A stretch of DNA of 64,000 nt. Source: an uncultured Oscillospiraceae bacterium. GTDB lineage: Bacteria; Bacillota; Clostridia; Oscillospirales; Ruminococcaceae. The notes under the pieces were generated by a model. The model was not told the origin of the DNA and ran no database searches. It saw only the letters and a program-made list of their open reading frames with translations. The position numbers were made by a program, and so were the translations under genes. The stretch covers positions 1-64,000 of the forward strand of contig CAKSPD010000008.1 in NCBI GenBank assembly GCA_934481385.1, written 5' to 3'. Positions 56,423-64,000 of the stretch are shown here, piece by piece (the first letter of the stretch is position 1; the number at the start of each line of letters is the position of its first letter).

Positions 56423-56451
56423 TTGCAAAAATTTTAAAAGTATAGTATGAT
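56423..56451 (+). promoter_or_regulatory. Candidate promoter of the leader ORF and pgi
   Basis: -35 TTGCAA (56423-56428), 17-bp spacer, -10 TATGAT (56446-56451). The start point would fall at or next to the ribosome site of the leader ORF, leaving almost no 5' leader. Confidence 0.55.
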
Positions 56452-56470
56452 ATTAAGGAGGCGGAAAATT

Positions 56471-56509
56471 ATGTTTCTGCTCTCTATGTTGCTCATTGGA
56501 GGTTTTTAA
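56471..56509 (+). CDS. Leader peptide [12 protein letters not shown] coupled to pgi
   Basis: A 12-codon ORF with a strong AAGGAGG upstream. Its Gly-Gly codons (GGAGGT) are themselves the ribosome site of pgi, and its TAA stop ends one base before the pgi ATG. Ribosomes translating it would open and then reload on the pgi start, so it looks like a translational-coupling leader. The peptide is hydrophobic and Leu-rich. No homologue is known to me. Confidence 0.6.
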   Translation: MFLLSMLLIGGF

Positions 56510-56510
56510 A

Positions 56511-57845
56511 ATGTCTTTGAAACTCAATACTAAATATCTCGAAAGCTTCATCAATCCTGATGAACTTAAAGGTATTAAATCACAGGTTGAAACTGCTGCT
56601 AAAACTTTGCATGACAAAAACGGTCTGGGCAGTGATTTTCTCGGCTGGCTCAATCTCCCTACTGATTACGATAAAGAAGAATTTGCAAGAATTAAAAATG
56701 CTGCCAAGAAAATTCAGTCAAATTCAGATGTTCTTATCGTTATAGGAATCGGCGGTTCATATCTCGGTGCAAGAGCTGCTATCGAATTTCTTAAATCACC
56801 TTTCTATAATAACCTTAAAAAAGATACTCCTGACATTTACTATGTCGGAAACAACATCAACCCAACTTATCTCAATGAAGTTATTTCACTCTGTGAAGGC
56901 AGAGATTTCTCTGTAAATGTTATTTCCAAATCAGGTACTACTACTGAACCTGCTCTTGCTTTCAGAGTATTCAAAAAACTTGTTGAAGACAAATACGGCA
57001 AGGAAAATGCTAAGGACAGAATTTTCTGTACTACTGACAAGGCAAGAGGAACTCTTAAAAATCTTGCTGATGCTGAAGGATACGAAACATTCGTTATTCC
57101 TGATGATGTAGGCGGACGTTTCTCAGTTCTTACTGCTGTCGGACTTCTCCCTATCGCTGTTGCAGGCTGTGACATTGATGCTCTTATGCAGGGTGCTGCA
57201 AAGGCTCAGGCTGATTTCACTGCCGATTTCGACAACAATGACTGCTATAAATATGCTGCTCTCAGAAATATCCTTTACAGAAAGGGTAAGTCTGTTGAAC
57301 TTCTTGTATCCTATGACCCTGCTTTTGTTACTATGGCTGAATGGTATAAACAGCTCTTCGGCGAAAGCGAAGGAAAGGACAACAAGGGACTTTTCCCTGC
57401 ATCTGTTGTTTTCTCAACTGACCTTCATTCAATGGGACAGTACATTCAGGAAGGCTCAAGACTTATGTTTGAAACTGTTGTTGACATAAAGAAACCTAAA
57501 AAAGATTTATTCCTTGAACCCGACGAAGCTAACCTTGACGGTCTTAACTTCCTCACAAATCAGAATATGTCTGTTGTAAACAGAAAAGCTTTCGAAGGTA
57601 CTGTTCTTGCTCATACAGAGGGTGGCGTTCCTAATATAATCATCGAAATTGATGATACTGCTGAATTTACACTCGGTTATCTGATTTACTTCTTTGAAAA
57701 GGCTTGTGCTGTTTCAGGATATGTTCTCGGAGTAAATCCTTTCAATCAGCCCGGTGTTGAAAGCTATAAGTCAAACATGTTTGCACTTCTCGGCAAACCC
57801 GGATATGAAGACCGCAAATCTGCTCTTGAAGCTAAGCTCGGCTGA
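56511..57845 (+). CDS. pgi: Glucose-6-phosphate isomerase
   Basis: Interconverts glucose-6-phosphate and fructose-6-phosphate; 444 residues from the ATG at 56511. Motifs: [29 protein letters not shown] (phosphate-binding), [16 protein letters not shown], and the catalytic [18 protein letters not shown] region. A longer reading from a TTG at 56496 overlaps the ribosome site. Length is that of Firmicutes Pgi. Confidence 0.97.
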   Translation: MSLKLNTKYLESFINPDELKGIKSQVETAAKTLHDKNGLGSDFLGWLNLPTDYDKEEFARIKNAAKKIQSNSDVLIVIGIGGSYLGARAAIEFLKSPFYNNLKKDTPDIYYVGNNINPTYLNEVISLCEGRDFSVNVISKSGTTTEPALAFRVFKKLVEDKYGKENAKDRIFCTTDKARGTLKNLADAEGYETFVIPDDVGGRFSVLTAVGLLPIAVAGCDIDALMQGAAKAQADFTADFDNNDCYKYAALRNILYRKGKSVELLVSYDPAFVTMAEWYKQLFGESEGKDNKGLFPASVVFSTDLHSMGQYIQEGSRLMFETVVDIKKPKKDLFLEPDEANLDGLNFLTNQNMSVVNRKAFEGTVLAHTEGGVPNIIIEIDDTAEFTLGYLIYFFEKACAVSGYVLGVNPFNQPGVESYKSNMFALLGKPGYEDRKSALEAKLG

Positions 57846-57881
57846 TAATACATTTAAACTTATAATAAAGGAGTAATATTT

Positions 57882-58289
57882 ATGATTAAACTTATTACCG
57901 GAAAAAAAGGCACCGGCAAGACAAAAATCCTTATCAATATGATTAATGACGCTGTAAAGTCAACTAACGGCTGTCTTGTTTGCATCGAAAAAGGCGAAAC
58001 ACTCAGACGTGAAATAAGCTACAAAGTAAGATGGTGCAGTGTTGAACAGTTCAACATCAACAGCTTCGACAGCCTCTATGGTTTCGTTGCCGGTATGCTC
58101 GCCGGAAACTACGATATAAAGGAAATCTTCATTGACGGTATCCTTAAAATCTGTGGTTACGATTTCAATATGCTCGGTGAACTCCTCAACAAGATTGACA
58201 AGCTTACAGGTGAAGATACTGAAGTTGTATTCACAATTTCTGCTGATAATTCAGAACTCCCTGAAAACGTTACAAAGTTTATAAAGTAA
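57882..58289 (+). CDS. Small P-loop NTPase-like protein of unknown function
   Basis: A 135-residue cytoplasmic protein beginning with a Walker A loop (TGKKGTGKTK, residues 6-15). A possible Walker B-like strand is IKEIFIDGILKI near residue 85. It is shorter than most P-loop ATPases and no signature of kinases or AAA proteins is seen. It lies 36 bp after pgi with its own AAAGGAG. Function not recognised. Confidence 0.7.
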   Translation: MIKLITGKKGTGKTKILINMINDAVKSTNGCLVCIEKGETLRREISYKVRWCSVEQFNINSFDSLYGFVAGMLAGNYDIKEIFIDGILKICGYDFNMLGELLNKIDKLTGEDTEVVFTISADNSELPENVTKFIK

Positions 58290-58306
58290 GCTTTTAACTC
58301 TCCTCG

Positions 58307-58345
58307 GGCGGAGCGAATATTTTCCTCCGCCTTAAAAAAATTTTT
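58307..58345 (+). terminator. Probable terminator after the P-loop gene
   Basis: GGCGGAG (58307-58313) pairs with CTCCGCC (58325-58331); the following tract is TTAAAAAAATTTTT rather than a pure T run. Confidence 0.6.
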
Positions 58346-58355
58346 GAAATCCCTA

Positions 58356-58384
58356 TTGACAGATTGTTTATGTTAGTGTATAAT
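58356..58384 (+). promoter_or_regulatory. Promoter of the DUF177-rpmF operon
   Basis: -35 TTGACA (58356-58361), 17-bp spacer, -10 TATAAT (58379-58384); a consensus promoter. Confidence 0.9.
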
Positions 58385-58415
58385 ATAATCTGTAATGCTC
58401 CAGAGGTTCAGTACT

Positions 58416-58865
58416 ATGATTATTAATTTAAAACAGCTTTTCAATATTACCGGTGAACGTAAAAATATTGATTACAATATTACGCCGGACGAGCTTTCAG
58501 ATGTCAATGGTCTTTCCTTTGCATCACCTGTTCATATAAAAGGCGAAATCTGCAACAGAGCCGGTATTGTCACACTTGAATTTTCAGCAGACTTTACCCT
58601 GCATATAACCTGTGACCGCTGTCTTAAAGAACTTGACAGAAATTTCAGCTACTGTTTCTGCCATACTGTCGTTTCTTCTCTCGATAAAGAGGATAACGAT
58701 GAATATATTGTTGCCGAAAAAGAGAGCATTGATTTAAATGATATTGCCATTATGGATTTGATTCTGGAAATGCCTTCAAAACAGCTCTGCAAAGATGACT
58801 GCAAAGGACTCTGTATGAACTGCGGGTGTGACCTTAATGAATCTGAATGCAATTGTCTGAAATAA
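58416..58865 (+). CDS. DUF177 (YceD-like) protein
   Basis: A 149-residue protein of the YceD/DUF177 family, which is found next to rpmF across bacteria and is linked to rRNA or 50S maturation. The conserved CDRCLKEL and the C-terminal cysteine cluster (CKDDCKGLCMNCGCDLNESECNC) are present. The start is the ATG at 58416 with AGAGG upstream; an ATG at 58395 would lie at the very 5' end of the transcript. Confidence 0.9.
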   Translation: MIINLKQLFNITGERKNIDYNITPDELSDVNGLSFASPVHIKGEICNRAGIVTLEFSADFTLHITCDRCLKELDRNFSYCFCHTVVSSLDKEDNDEYIVAEKESIDLNDIAIMDLILEMPSKQLCKDDCKGLCMNCGCDLNESECNCLK

Positions 58866-58911
58866 TCTGCATTATCAGATAAATAATGCGTTGAATAAGG
58901 AGGTGCCGGTA

Positions 58912-59097
58912 ATGGCTGTACCAAAGAGAAAAACTTCTAAGGCAAGACGTGATAAAAGACGTTCAAGTGTATGGAAGCTCGATATGCCTGCTATGTGCAA
59001 GTGTGACCACTGTGGTGCTATAAAAGCTCCGCATAAGGTTTGCAAGAACTGCGGTTTCTACAAGGGCGTTGAGGTTCTTAAAATGGACGCTGAATAA
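58912..59097 (+). CDS. rpmF: 50S ribosomal protein L32
   Basis: A 61-residue ribosomal protein from the ATG at 58912 behind AAGGAGGTG. MAVPKRKTSKARRDKRRS is the L32 N-terminus; four cysteines (CKCDHC and CKNC) form the zinc-binding version. It is coupled to the DUF177 gene as usual. Confidence 0.97.
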   Translation: MAVPKRKTSKARRDKRRSSVWKLDMPAMCKCDHCGAIKAPHKVCKNCGFYKGVEVLKMDAE

Positions 59098-59208
59098 TTC
59101 AGCCGTTTTTCCTTATATGTCAGGAGGAGAGGAGGAGCAATCTTTCTCTCTTTTTTGTTATGGACTTTATCCGTCCGGAAAAAATTTTTTAAAAGGTGAG
59201 TTTGTCTG

Positions 59209-60512
59209 ATGATAAAAATCAAAGAAATTATTCCGGATACTCCGGCATACAGAACACATAAAATCAATGCCGGAGATTCTCTCATAAGCATAAACGGCCA
59301 CAGAATAAATGATGTTCTTGACTATATGTACTATTCGGCAGAAAATGAACTGGCTCTGGTTATTTCACGAAACGGAACAGAATTTACTGTCAATATCGAA
59401 AAAAGTGAATATGACGATTTGGGTATTGAATCAGAAAGCTTTCTTATGGACAAAAAACGTACATGCCATAATAAATGCGTTTTCTGCTTTATAGACCAGA
59501 TGCCTGAAGGTATGCGTGATACGCTCTATTTCAAGGACGATGATGCAAGACTTTCATTTTTACAGGGAAACTATGTCACTTTAACTAATCTCGGACAGTC
59601 TGATATTGACAGAATCATTGATATGAAACTCAATATAAATGTTTCCGTTCATACCACTAATCCGGAACTCCGCTGTAAGATGATGAATAACCGTTTTGCA
59701 GGCGATAAGCTTAAATATCTCAAGCAGATGACTGACAGCGGAATAAAACTCAACTGCCAGATAGTTCTCTGTCCTGAACTCAATGACGGTGCTGAACTTG
59801 AAAGAAGTCTTACAGATTTGGGAAATATGATGCCGAATATTTCAAGTATTGCAGTAGTTCCTGTCGGGCTTTCAAAATTCCGTGACGGACTTTTCCCTCT
59901 GAAAACTTTCAATAAAAAAACAGCAGGAGATGCTCTCGATATTATCAGCAGATTTCAGAATGAATTTCTTAAAAAATATGGAACAAGACTTGTATTCCCT
60001 TCTGATGAATTTTTTCTTATTGCAGAACGTAAAATTCCCACTTCAGATTACTATGAGGATTTTTCACAGTATGAAAACGGTGTAGGAATGCTGCGTTCGA
60101 TAGATGATGAATTTATGCAGGCTCTTGAATGTGCGGACTATGACAACCATAAACGCAAAATTTCAATTGCTACGGGATATTCTGCATATGATACAATAAA
60201 AAGGCTTGCTGTTATGGCAGAAGAAAAATATTCCGGACTTGAATGTAATGTATACAGCATACGAAATGACTTTTTCGGAGAAACTATTACTGTAACAGGT
60301 CTTGTCACCGCAACCGATATTATAAAACAGCTCTCCGGAAAGACCTCGGAACAGAACTTCTTATTTCTTCATCTATGCTCAGACGTGACACTGATATATT
60401 CTTAGATGACCTGACTGTAAGTGATGTTGAAAACAAGCTTGATTTAAAGGTTACAGCAGTTGATAATGACGGATTTGCACTTCTTGATGCAATCCTCGGA
60501 ATTTCGTTTTAA
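59209..60512 (+). pseudogene. DUF512 / PDZ radical SAM-like gene with a frameshift near its 3' end
   Basis: Encodes a DUF512-family Fe-S protein: an N-terminal PDZ-like part (INAGDSLISINGHRINDVLDYMYYS), a radical SAM-type cluster motif CHNKCVFCFIDQMP, and the DUF512 domain. The reading frame stops at 60405 after 398 codons. However, from about 60337 another frame continues the family's C-terminus (KDLGTELLISSSMLRRD ... DVENKL ... NDGFALLDAILG) to TAA at 60510-60512. One missing base in the AAA run at 60339-60341 explains it. Restored length would be about 434 residues. It could be a real mutation, a programmed slip or a sequencing error. Confidence 0.85.
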
Positions 60513-60533
60513 CAGAAAGGAGATTGATAAATT

Positions 60534-61862
60534 ATGCCGTTACCGGTAGTAGCAGTTGTAGGCAGACCAAATGTCGGAAAGTCTACTCTTTTTAATAAAT
60601 TAATCGGACAAAGACTCTCAATAGTTGAGGATACCCCGGGAGTAACCCGTGACCGCATATATTCAAAATGCGAATGGAGAAACCGTGAATTTATGATAGT
60701 TGATACAGGCGGTATCGAACCGCAGAGCAATGATGTCATACTTTCACAGATGAGAAGGCAGGCTGAAATTGCAATTGAAAAGGCTGATGTCATTGTTTTT
60801 GTAACAGATATAAAATGCGGTGTTACTGCTGATGACCATAATGTTGCAAGTATGCTTTTAAAAAGCGGTAAACCTGTTATACTTGCCGTAAACAAATGTG
60901 ATTCTCTCGGTGAACCGCCTCTTGAACTTTATGAATTCTATAATCTCGGGCTTGGCGAACCGTTCCCGATTTCATCTGCACATGGTCATGGAACAGGCGA
61001 TTTGCTTGATGAAATTTTCAAGTATTTTCCTGATGAAAATGCTGAAGACTATGATGAAGAATATATCAAGGTTGCCGTTATAGGAAAGCCGAATGTCGGA
61101 AAATCTTCACTTATAAACAGAATTGCCGGTGAAGAACGTGTTATCGTTTCCAACATAGCAGGAACTACAAGAGATGCAACAGATACAGTCATAGAAAATG
61201 AACATGGGAAATTCGTTTTCATTGATACAGCAGGTATAAGAAGAAAATCAAAGGTAAATGAAAAAATTGAACATTACAGCGTTCTGAGGGCATATATGTC
61301 AGTAGACAGAGCCGATGTATGTGTTATCGTAATAGATGCTGAAACAGGTTTCACTGAACAGGATTCAAAAGTTGCAGGATATGCTCACGAACAGGGCAAG
61401 GCTTGCGTTGTAGCCGTAAATAAATGGGACGCTGTTGAAAAAACTGACAAGACTATGCAGGAATACCGCAAAAAGCTTGAAAATGATTTCAGCTTTATGT
61501 CATATGTTCCGTTTGTATTCATATCAGCTAAAACCGGTCAGCGTGTTGAAAAGCTCTTTGAACTTATAAAATATACCTTTGACCAGAATTCAATGAGAAT
61601 TTCAACAGGTATGCTCAATGATGTTCTTGCCTATGCAACAACCCGTGTTCAGCCACCTTCTGACAAGGGCAGACGGCTTAAAATCTACTATATGACACAG
61701 CCTTCAACAAAACCGCCTACATTCGTAACATTTGTAAACCGTGCTGATTTGTTTCACTTCTCATATCAGAGATACCTTGAAAATCAGATTCGTGAAACAT
61801 TCGGACTTGAGGGAACTCCTGTAAGGTTTATTGTACGTGAACGTGGAGGAAATGACAAATGA
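60534..61862 (+). CDS. der: Ribosome-assembly GTPase Der (EngA)
   Basis: Double-GTPase for 50S subunit assembly, 442 residues. Two G domains: GRPNVGKST...DTPGVTRDR...DTGG...NKCD and GKPNVGKSS...AGTTRDA...DTAGIRRK...NKWD; a C-terminal KH-like domain follows (GRRLKIYYMTQ...PPTFVTFVN). The end overlaps plsY by 4 bp. Confidence 0.97.
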   Translation: MPLPVVAVVGRPNVGKSTLFNKLIGQRLSIVEDTPGVTRDRIYSKCEWRNREFMIVDTGGIEPQSNDVILSQMRRQAEIAIEKADVIVFVTDIKCGVTADDHNVASMLLKSGKPVILAVNKCDSLGEPPLELYEFYNLGLGEPFPISSAHGHGTGDLLDEIFKYFPDENAEDYDEEYIKVAVIGKPNVGKSSLINRIAGEERVIVSNIAGTTRDATDTVIENEHGKFVFIDTAGIRRKSKVNEKIEHYSVLRAYMSVDRADVCVIVIDAETGFTEQDSKVAGYAHEQGKACVVAVNKWDAVEKTDKTMQEYRKKLENDFSFMSYVPFVFISAKTGQRVEKLFELIKYTFDQNSMRISTGMLNDVLAYATTRVQPPSDKGRRLKIYYMTQPSTKPPTFVTFVNRADLFHFSYQRYLENQIRETFGLEGTPVRFIVRERGGNDK

Positions 61863-62524
61863 TGATACTTTTGTCATGTATTATTGCAGGAGTTATAAGC
61901 TATCTTCTTGGAAGCTGTAATTTTGCAATAATTACCGTCAGACTTCTTAAAGGTGAGGATATAAGAAATTTCGGAAGTAAAAATGCAGGTCTTACAAATA
62001 CTTTGAGATGTTTCGGAAAAGGCTGTGCAGTTCTTACGCTCATAGGAGATTTGTCAAAGGGTGTAATTTCCGTTGTTCTCTCACGTCTTATATGTTCGCT
62101 TATGGACGCAGGAATAGACGGCGGAGATACTCATTATATCGGCTATATTGCAGGATTTTTTGCAATAATGGGACATATTTTCCCCATATATTACGGATTC
62201 AAGGGCGGAAAGGGTGTGCTTGTGGGAGTATCAATATTCCTCGCAACAGACCCTCCTACCTTCGCAGTACTGATTCTTATGTTTATAATAATTCTTTCAT
62301 TTTCAAAATATGTATCACTTGCATCTATAATATCAGCAGGCTTTGCCCCTTTTGCAACGTTTCTTGTACACTATTTCATACATCATACTGATATAAAATT
62401 TGCACTTTTATATTCAGTCCTTTCACTTCTGATGGCATCAGTAGTAATATATATGCATAAATCTAATATAGAACGCCTTAGAAACGGCGTTGAAAATAAA
62501 TTTTCATTGAGTTCAAAAAAGTGA
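61859..62524 (+). CDS. plsY: Glycerol-3-phosphate acyltransferase PlsY
   Basis: Membrane acyl-phosphate:glycerol-3-phosphate acyltransferase, 221 residues with about five membrane segments. Conserved motifs are SYLLGSCNFAII, GSKNAGLTNTLR and FKGGKGVLVGVS. It makes lysophosphatidate; gpsA just downstream supplies the glycerol-3-phosphate. Overlaps der by 4 bp. Confidence 0.95.
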   Translation: MMILLSCIIAGVISYLLGSCNFAIITVRLLKGEDIRNFGSKNAGLTNTLRCFGKGCAVLTLIGDLSKGVISVVLSRLICSLMDAGIDGGDTHYIGYIAGFFAIMGHIFPIYYGFKGGKGVLVGVSIFLATDPPTFAVLILMFIIILSFSKYVSLASIISAGFAPFATFLVHYFIHHTDIKFALLYSVLSLLMASVVIYMHKSNIERLRNGVENKFSLSSKK

Positions 62525-62537
62525 GGTGCAGTAAAGA

Positions 62538-63548
62538 ATGGCAAAAATAACTATTTTAGGTTCAGGCGGATTTGGATTAAGTCTTGCTGTAATGGCTGAA
62601 AAATATGGTCATGATGTTACAGTATGGTCAAAATTTCAAAGTGAAATTGACAGCATACGTGCCAAAGGTGAACATGTGCAGAAACTCCCCGGAGTTCCGA
62701 TTTCAGAGAGAATAAAACTCTCAAGTGATATTTCCTGTGTATCCGGCTGTGATATGCTTATTTTCGGGATTCCTTCAAGTTTTGTAAGAAACGTTGCCCG
62801 TGAAGCTAAGAATTATATTGATGACCATATGATTATAGTCAATACAGGAAAAGGCATTGAGGAAGGTTCTCTGAAACTTCTCAGCACTGTTCTTAAAGAG
62901 GAACTTAATTCTGACAGAATTGTAATTCTTTCAGGTCCTTCACATGCTGAAGAAGTAGCAAGAGCTATTCCGACAACAGTTGTATCAGCATCAGAAAATA
63001 TAAAATATGCTGAATATGTTCAGGAAACACTTTCAAACAACGTTTTCAGAATATACATAAATAATGATGTGACAGGCTGTGAACTTGGCGGAGCTTTAAA
63101 AAATATCATTGCTCTTTGTGCAGGAATATGTGACGGTCTTGGATACGGTGACAATACAAAGGCTGCACTTATGACAAGAGGAATACACGAAATAGCAAGT
63201 CTTGGAAAAGCTATGGGCGGTCATATTGAAACGTTCAGCGGTCTTACGGGTATAGGAGATTTAATAGTCACCTGCACAAGCATGCACAGCAGAAACAGAC
63301 GTGCCGGAATACTTATCGGTCAGGGATTAACTCCTGATGAAGCTGTAAAAAAAGTCGGAACAGTTGAAGGCTATTACTGCTGTAAAACTGCACATGAACT
63401 TGCTAAAGAAATCGGCGTTGAGATGCCTATTACAGAACAGCTTTATAATGTTCTTTTCTGTGGCGGTGATGTAAGAAAATCACTTGGTATTCTTATGTCA
63501 AGGCCGAAAAAACATGAAATTGAATCGCTTTTTGAATCAAAAGAATAA
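62538..63548 (+). CDS. gpsA: NAD(P)-dependent glycerol-3-phosphate dehydrogenase
   Basis: Reduces dihydroxyacetone phosphate to sn-glycerol-3-phosphate for phospholipids. 336 residues; N-terminal GSGGFGLSLA nucleotide fold, GKGIE, SGPSHAEEVA, the catalytic Lys in GALKNIIALCAGICDGLGYGDN, and GLTGIGDLIVTC. It follows plsY by 13 bp, a common pairing. Confidence 0.97.
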   Translation: MAKITILGSGGFGLSLAVMAEKYGHDVTVWSKFQSEIDSIRAKGEHVQKLPGVPISERIKLSSDISCVSGCDMLIFGIPSSFVRNVAREAKNYIDDHMIIVNTGKGIEEGSLKLLSTVLKEELNSDRIVILSGPSHAEEVARAIPTTVVSASENIKYAEYVQETLSNNVFRIYINNDVTGCELGGALKNIIALCAGICDGLGYGDNTKAALMTRGIHEIASLGKAMGGHIETFSGLTGIGDLIVTCTSMHSRNRRAGILIGQGLTPDEAVKKVGTVEGYYCCKTAHELAKEIGVEMPITEQLYNVLFCGGDVRKSLGILMSRPKKHEIESLFESKE

Positions 63549-63554
63549 AAAAAA

Positions 63555-63588
63555 CAGGACAGTCATTAAAGACTGTCCGTTTTTTTGT
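63555..63588. terminator. Terminator after gpsA
   Basis: GGACAGTC (63557-63564) pairs with GACTGTCC (63571-63578), followed by a T run and preceded by an A run, between the convergent gpsA and lysA genes. Confidence 0.92.
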
Positions 63589-63594
63589 CTGTCA

Positions 63595-64000
63595 TCAAAT
63601 ATCATTTCTGATAATATCATCAAGTGTTTCCTTTTTGATAACTATTCTTGATTCACCGTTATTTATAAATACAACAGGAGGTTTTGGTATTCTGTTGTAG
63701 TTTGACGACATAGAATAGTTATATGCACCAGTTGCACATACGGCAATAATATCACCTGATTCAGCATGCTGTAAAGGCATATTCTCACCGATTAAGTCAC
63801 CGCTTTCACAGCACTTTCCGGCAATAGTAACCTTTTCATCTCTTGGCTGTGAAGCCTTGTTTGCAACAATTGCCTCATATTCTGACTGATAAAGAATATA
63901 TCTCGGATTATCGCACATACCGCCGTCAATTGATACATATGTACGGATATTCGGGATTTCTTTTCTTGCACCGACAGTATAGAGAGTAATTCCGGCAGGG
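63595..64000 (-). CDS. lysA: Diaminopimelate decarboxylase (5' part off the window)
   Basis: C-terminal about 134 residues of LysA, the last enzyme of lysine synthesis. The gene enters from the right edge. The family's TVGARKEIPNIRTYVSIDGGM block, GKCCESGD (active-site Cys), and GAYNYSMSSNYNRIPKP are visible. The stop is at 63595. The N-terminal PLP-binding barrel lies outside. Confidence 0.95.
   Translation of the reverse strand, partial: PAGITLYTVGARKEIPNIRTYVSIDGGMCDNPRYILYQSEYEAIVANKASQPRDEKVTIAGKCCESGDLIGENMPLQHAESGDIIAVCATGAYNYSMSSNYNRIPKPPVVFINNGESRIVIKKETLDDIIRNDI

Noticed and set aside
59098-59208. Purine-rich GGAGGAGAGGAGGAG tract after rpmF as a regulatory element
   Set aside because: It can form only a weak GAGAG/CTCTC hairpin before a T run, most simply the rpmF terminator, and several accidental ribosome-site-like matches are expected in such sequence.

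Overview
The window is a gene-dense stretch of a low-GC, Gram-positive anaerobe, most likely Ruminococcus or a close relative in the Oscillospiraceae (Clostridia). The evidence is a secreted beta-helix carbohydrate-binding protein ending in a threonine-rich linker and a Ruminococcus-style type I dockerin, strong AGGAGG ribosome sites, frequent TTG starts, an alpha/beta-type small acid-soluble spore protein, a class III fructose bisphosphatase, and a cellobiose-type ABC transporter with a GH1 beta-glucosidase. No phage, insertion sequence, CRISPR array, rRNA or ordinary tRNA gene was seen.

Layout. 1-6394 (minus): F-type ATP synthase operon atpI-B-E-F-H-A-G-D, with a clear promoter and with atpD running off the left edge; the c subunit carries a sodium-type, two-carboxylate site. 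6474-8570 (plus): dockerin protein. 8634-14985 (minus): phosphate regulon pstSCAB-phoU-phoB-phoR. 15095-15595: NADAR protein. 15700-24767 (minus): sulfate uptake and activation (sbp-cysTWA, an AprAB-type APS reductase, cysDN) behind a 16-codon leader ORF ending in a Cys codon, with an Rrf2/CymR-like regulator upstream. 24905-26107: coaBC.

26261-29928 (plus) is the most unusual locus: rtcB (RNA ligase), then 860 bp of non-coding DNA, then a Ro60/TROVE-like protein with a vWA domain. The non-coding stretch holds a tandem array of structured RNA units. Three of them are near-identical tRNA mimics in circularly permuted order (T arm, closed acceptor helix, D arm), each inside a terminal stem. That is the architecture of bacterial Y RNAs, so the locus looks like a Gram-positive relative of the enterobacterial Ro / Y RNA / Rtc RNA-repair operon, with several RNAs instead of one.

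30020-42123: zinc-ribbon protein, radical SAM protein, metG, spore protein, uvrB-(DUF2726-like)-uvrA, thioesterase, cardiolipin synthase and a Mrp/ApbC Fe-S carrier. 42165-50922: sugar ABC transporter, LacI and AraC regulators, a secreted helix-hairpin-helix protein, GH1 beta-glucosidase and a sugar O-acetyltransferase. 50955-57845: phosphoesterase, two D,D-carboxypeptidase-like proteins that have lost their catalytic motifs and flank fbp, then pgi behind a 12-codon leader ORF. 57882-63548: P-loop protein, DUF177, rpmF, a frameshifted DUF512 radical SAM gene, der, plsY and gpsA. The right edge cuts lysA.

All functional calls come from reading motifs and gene order; no database search was run. 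RNA structures were paired by eye.
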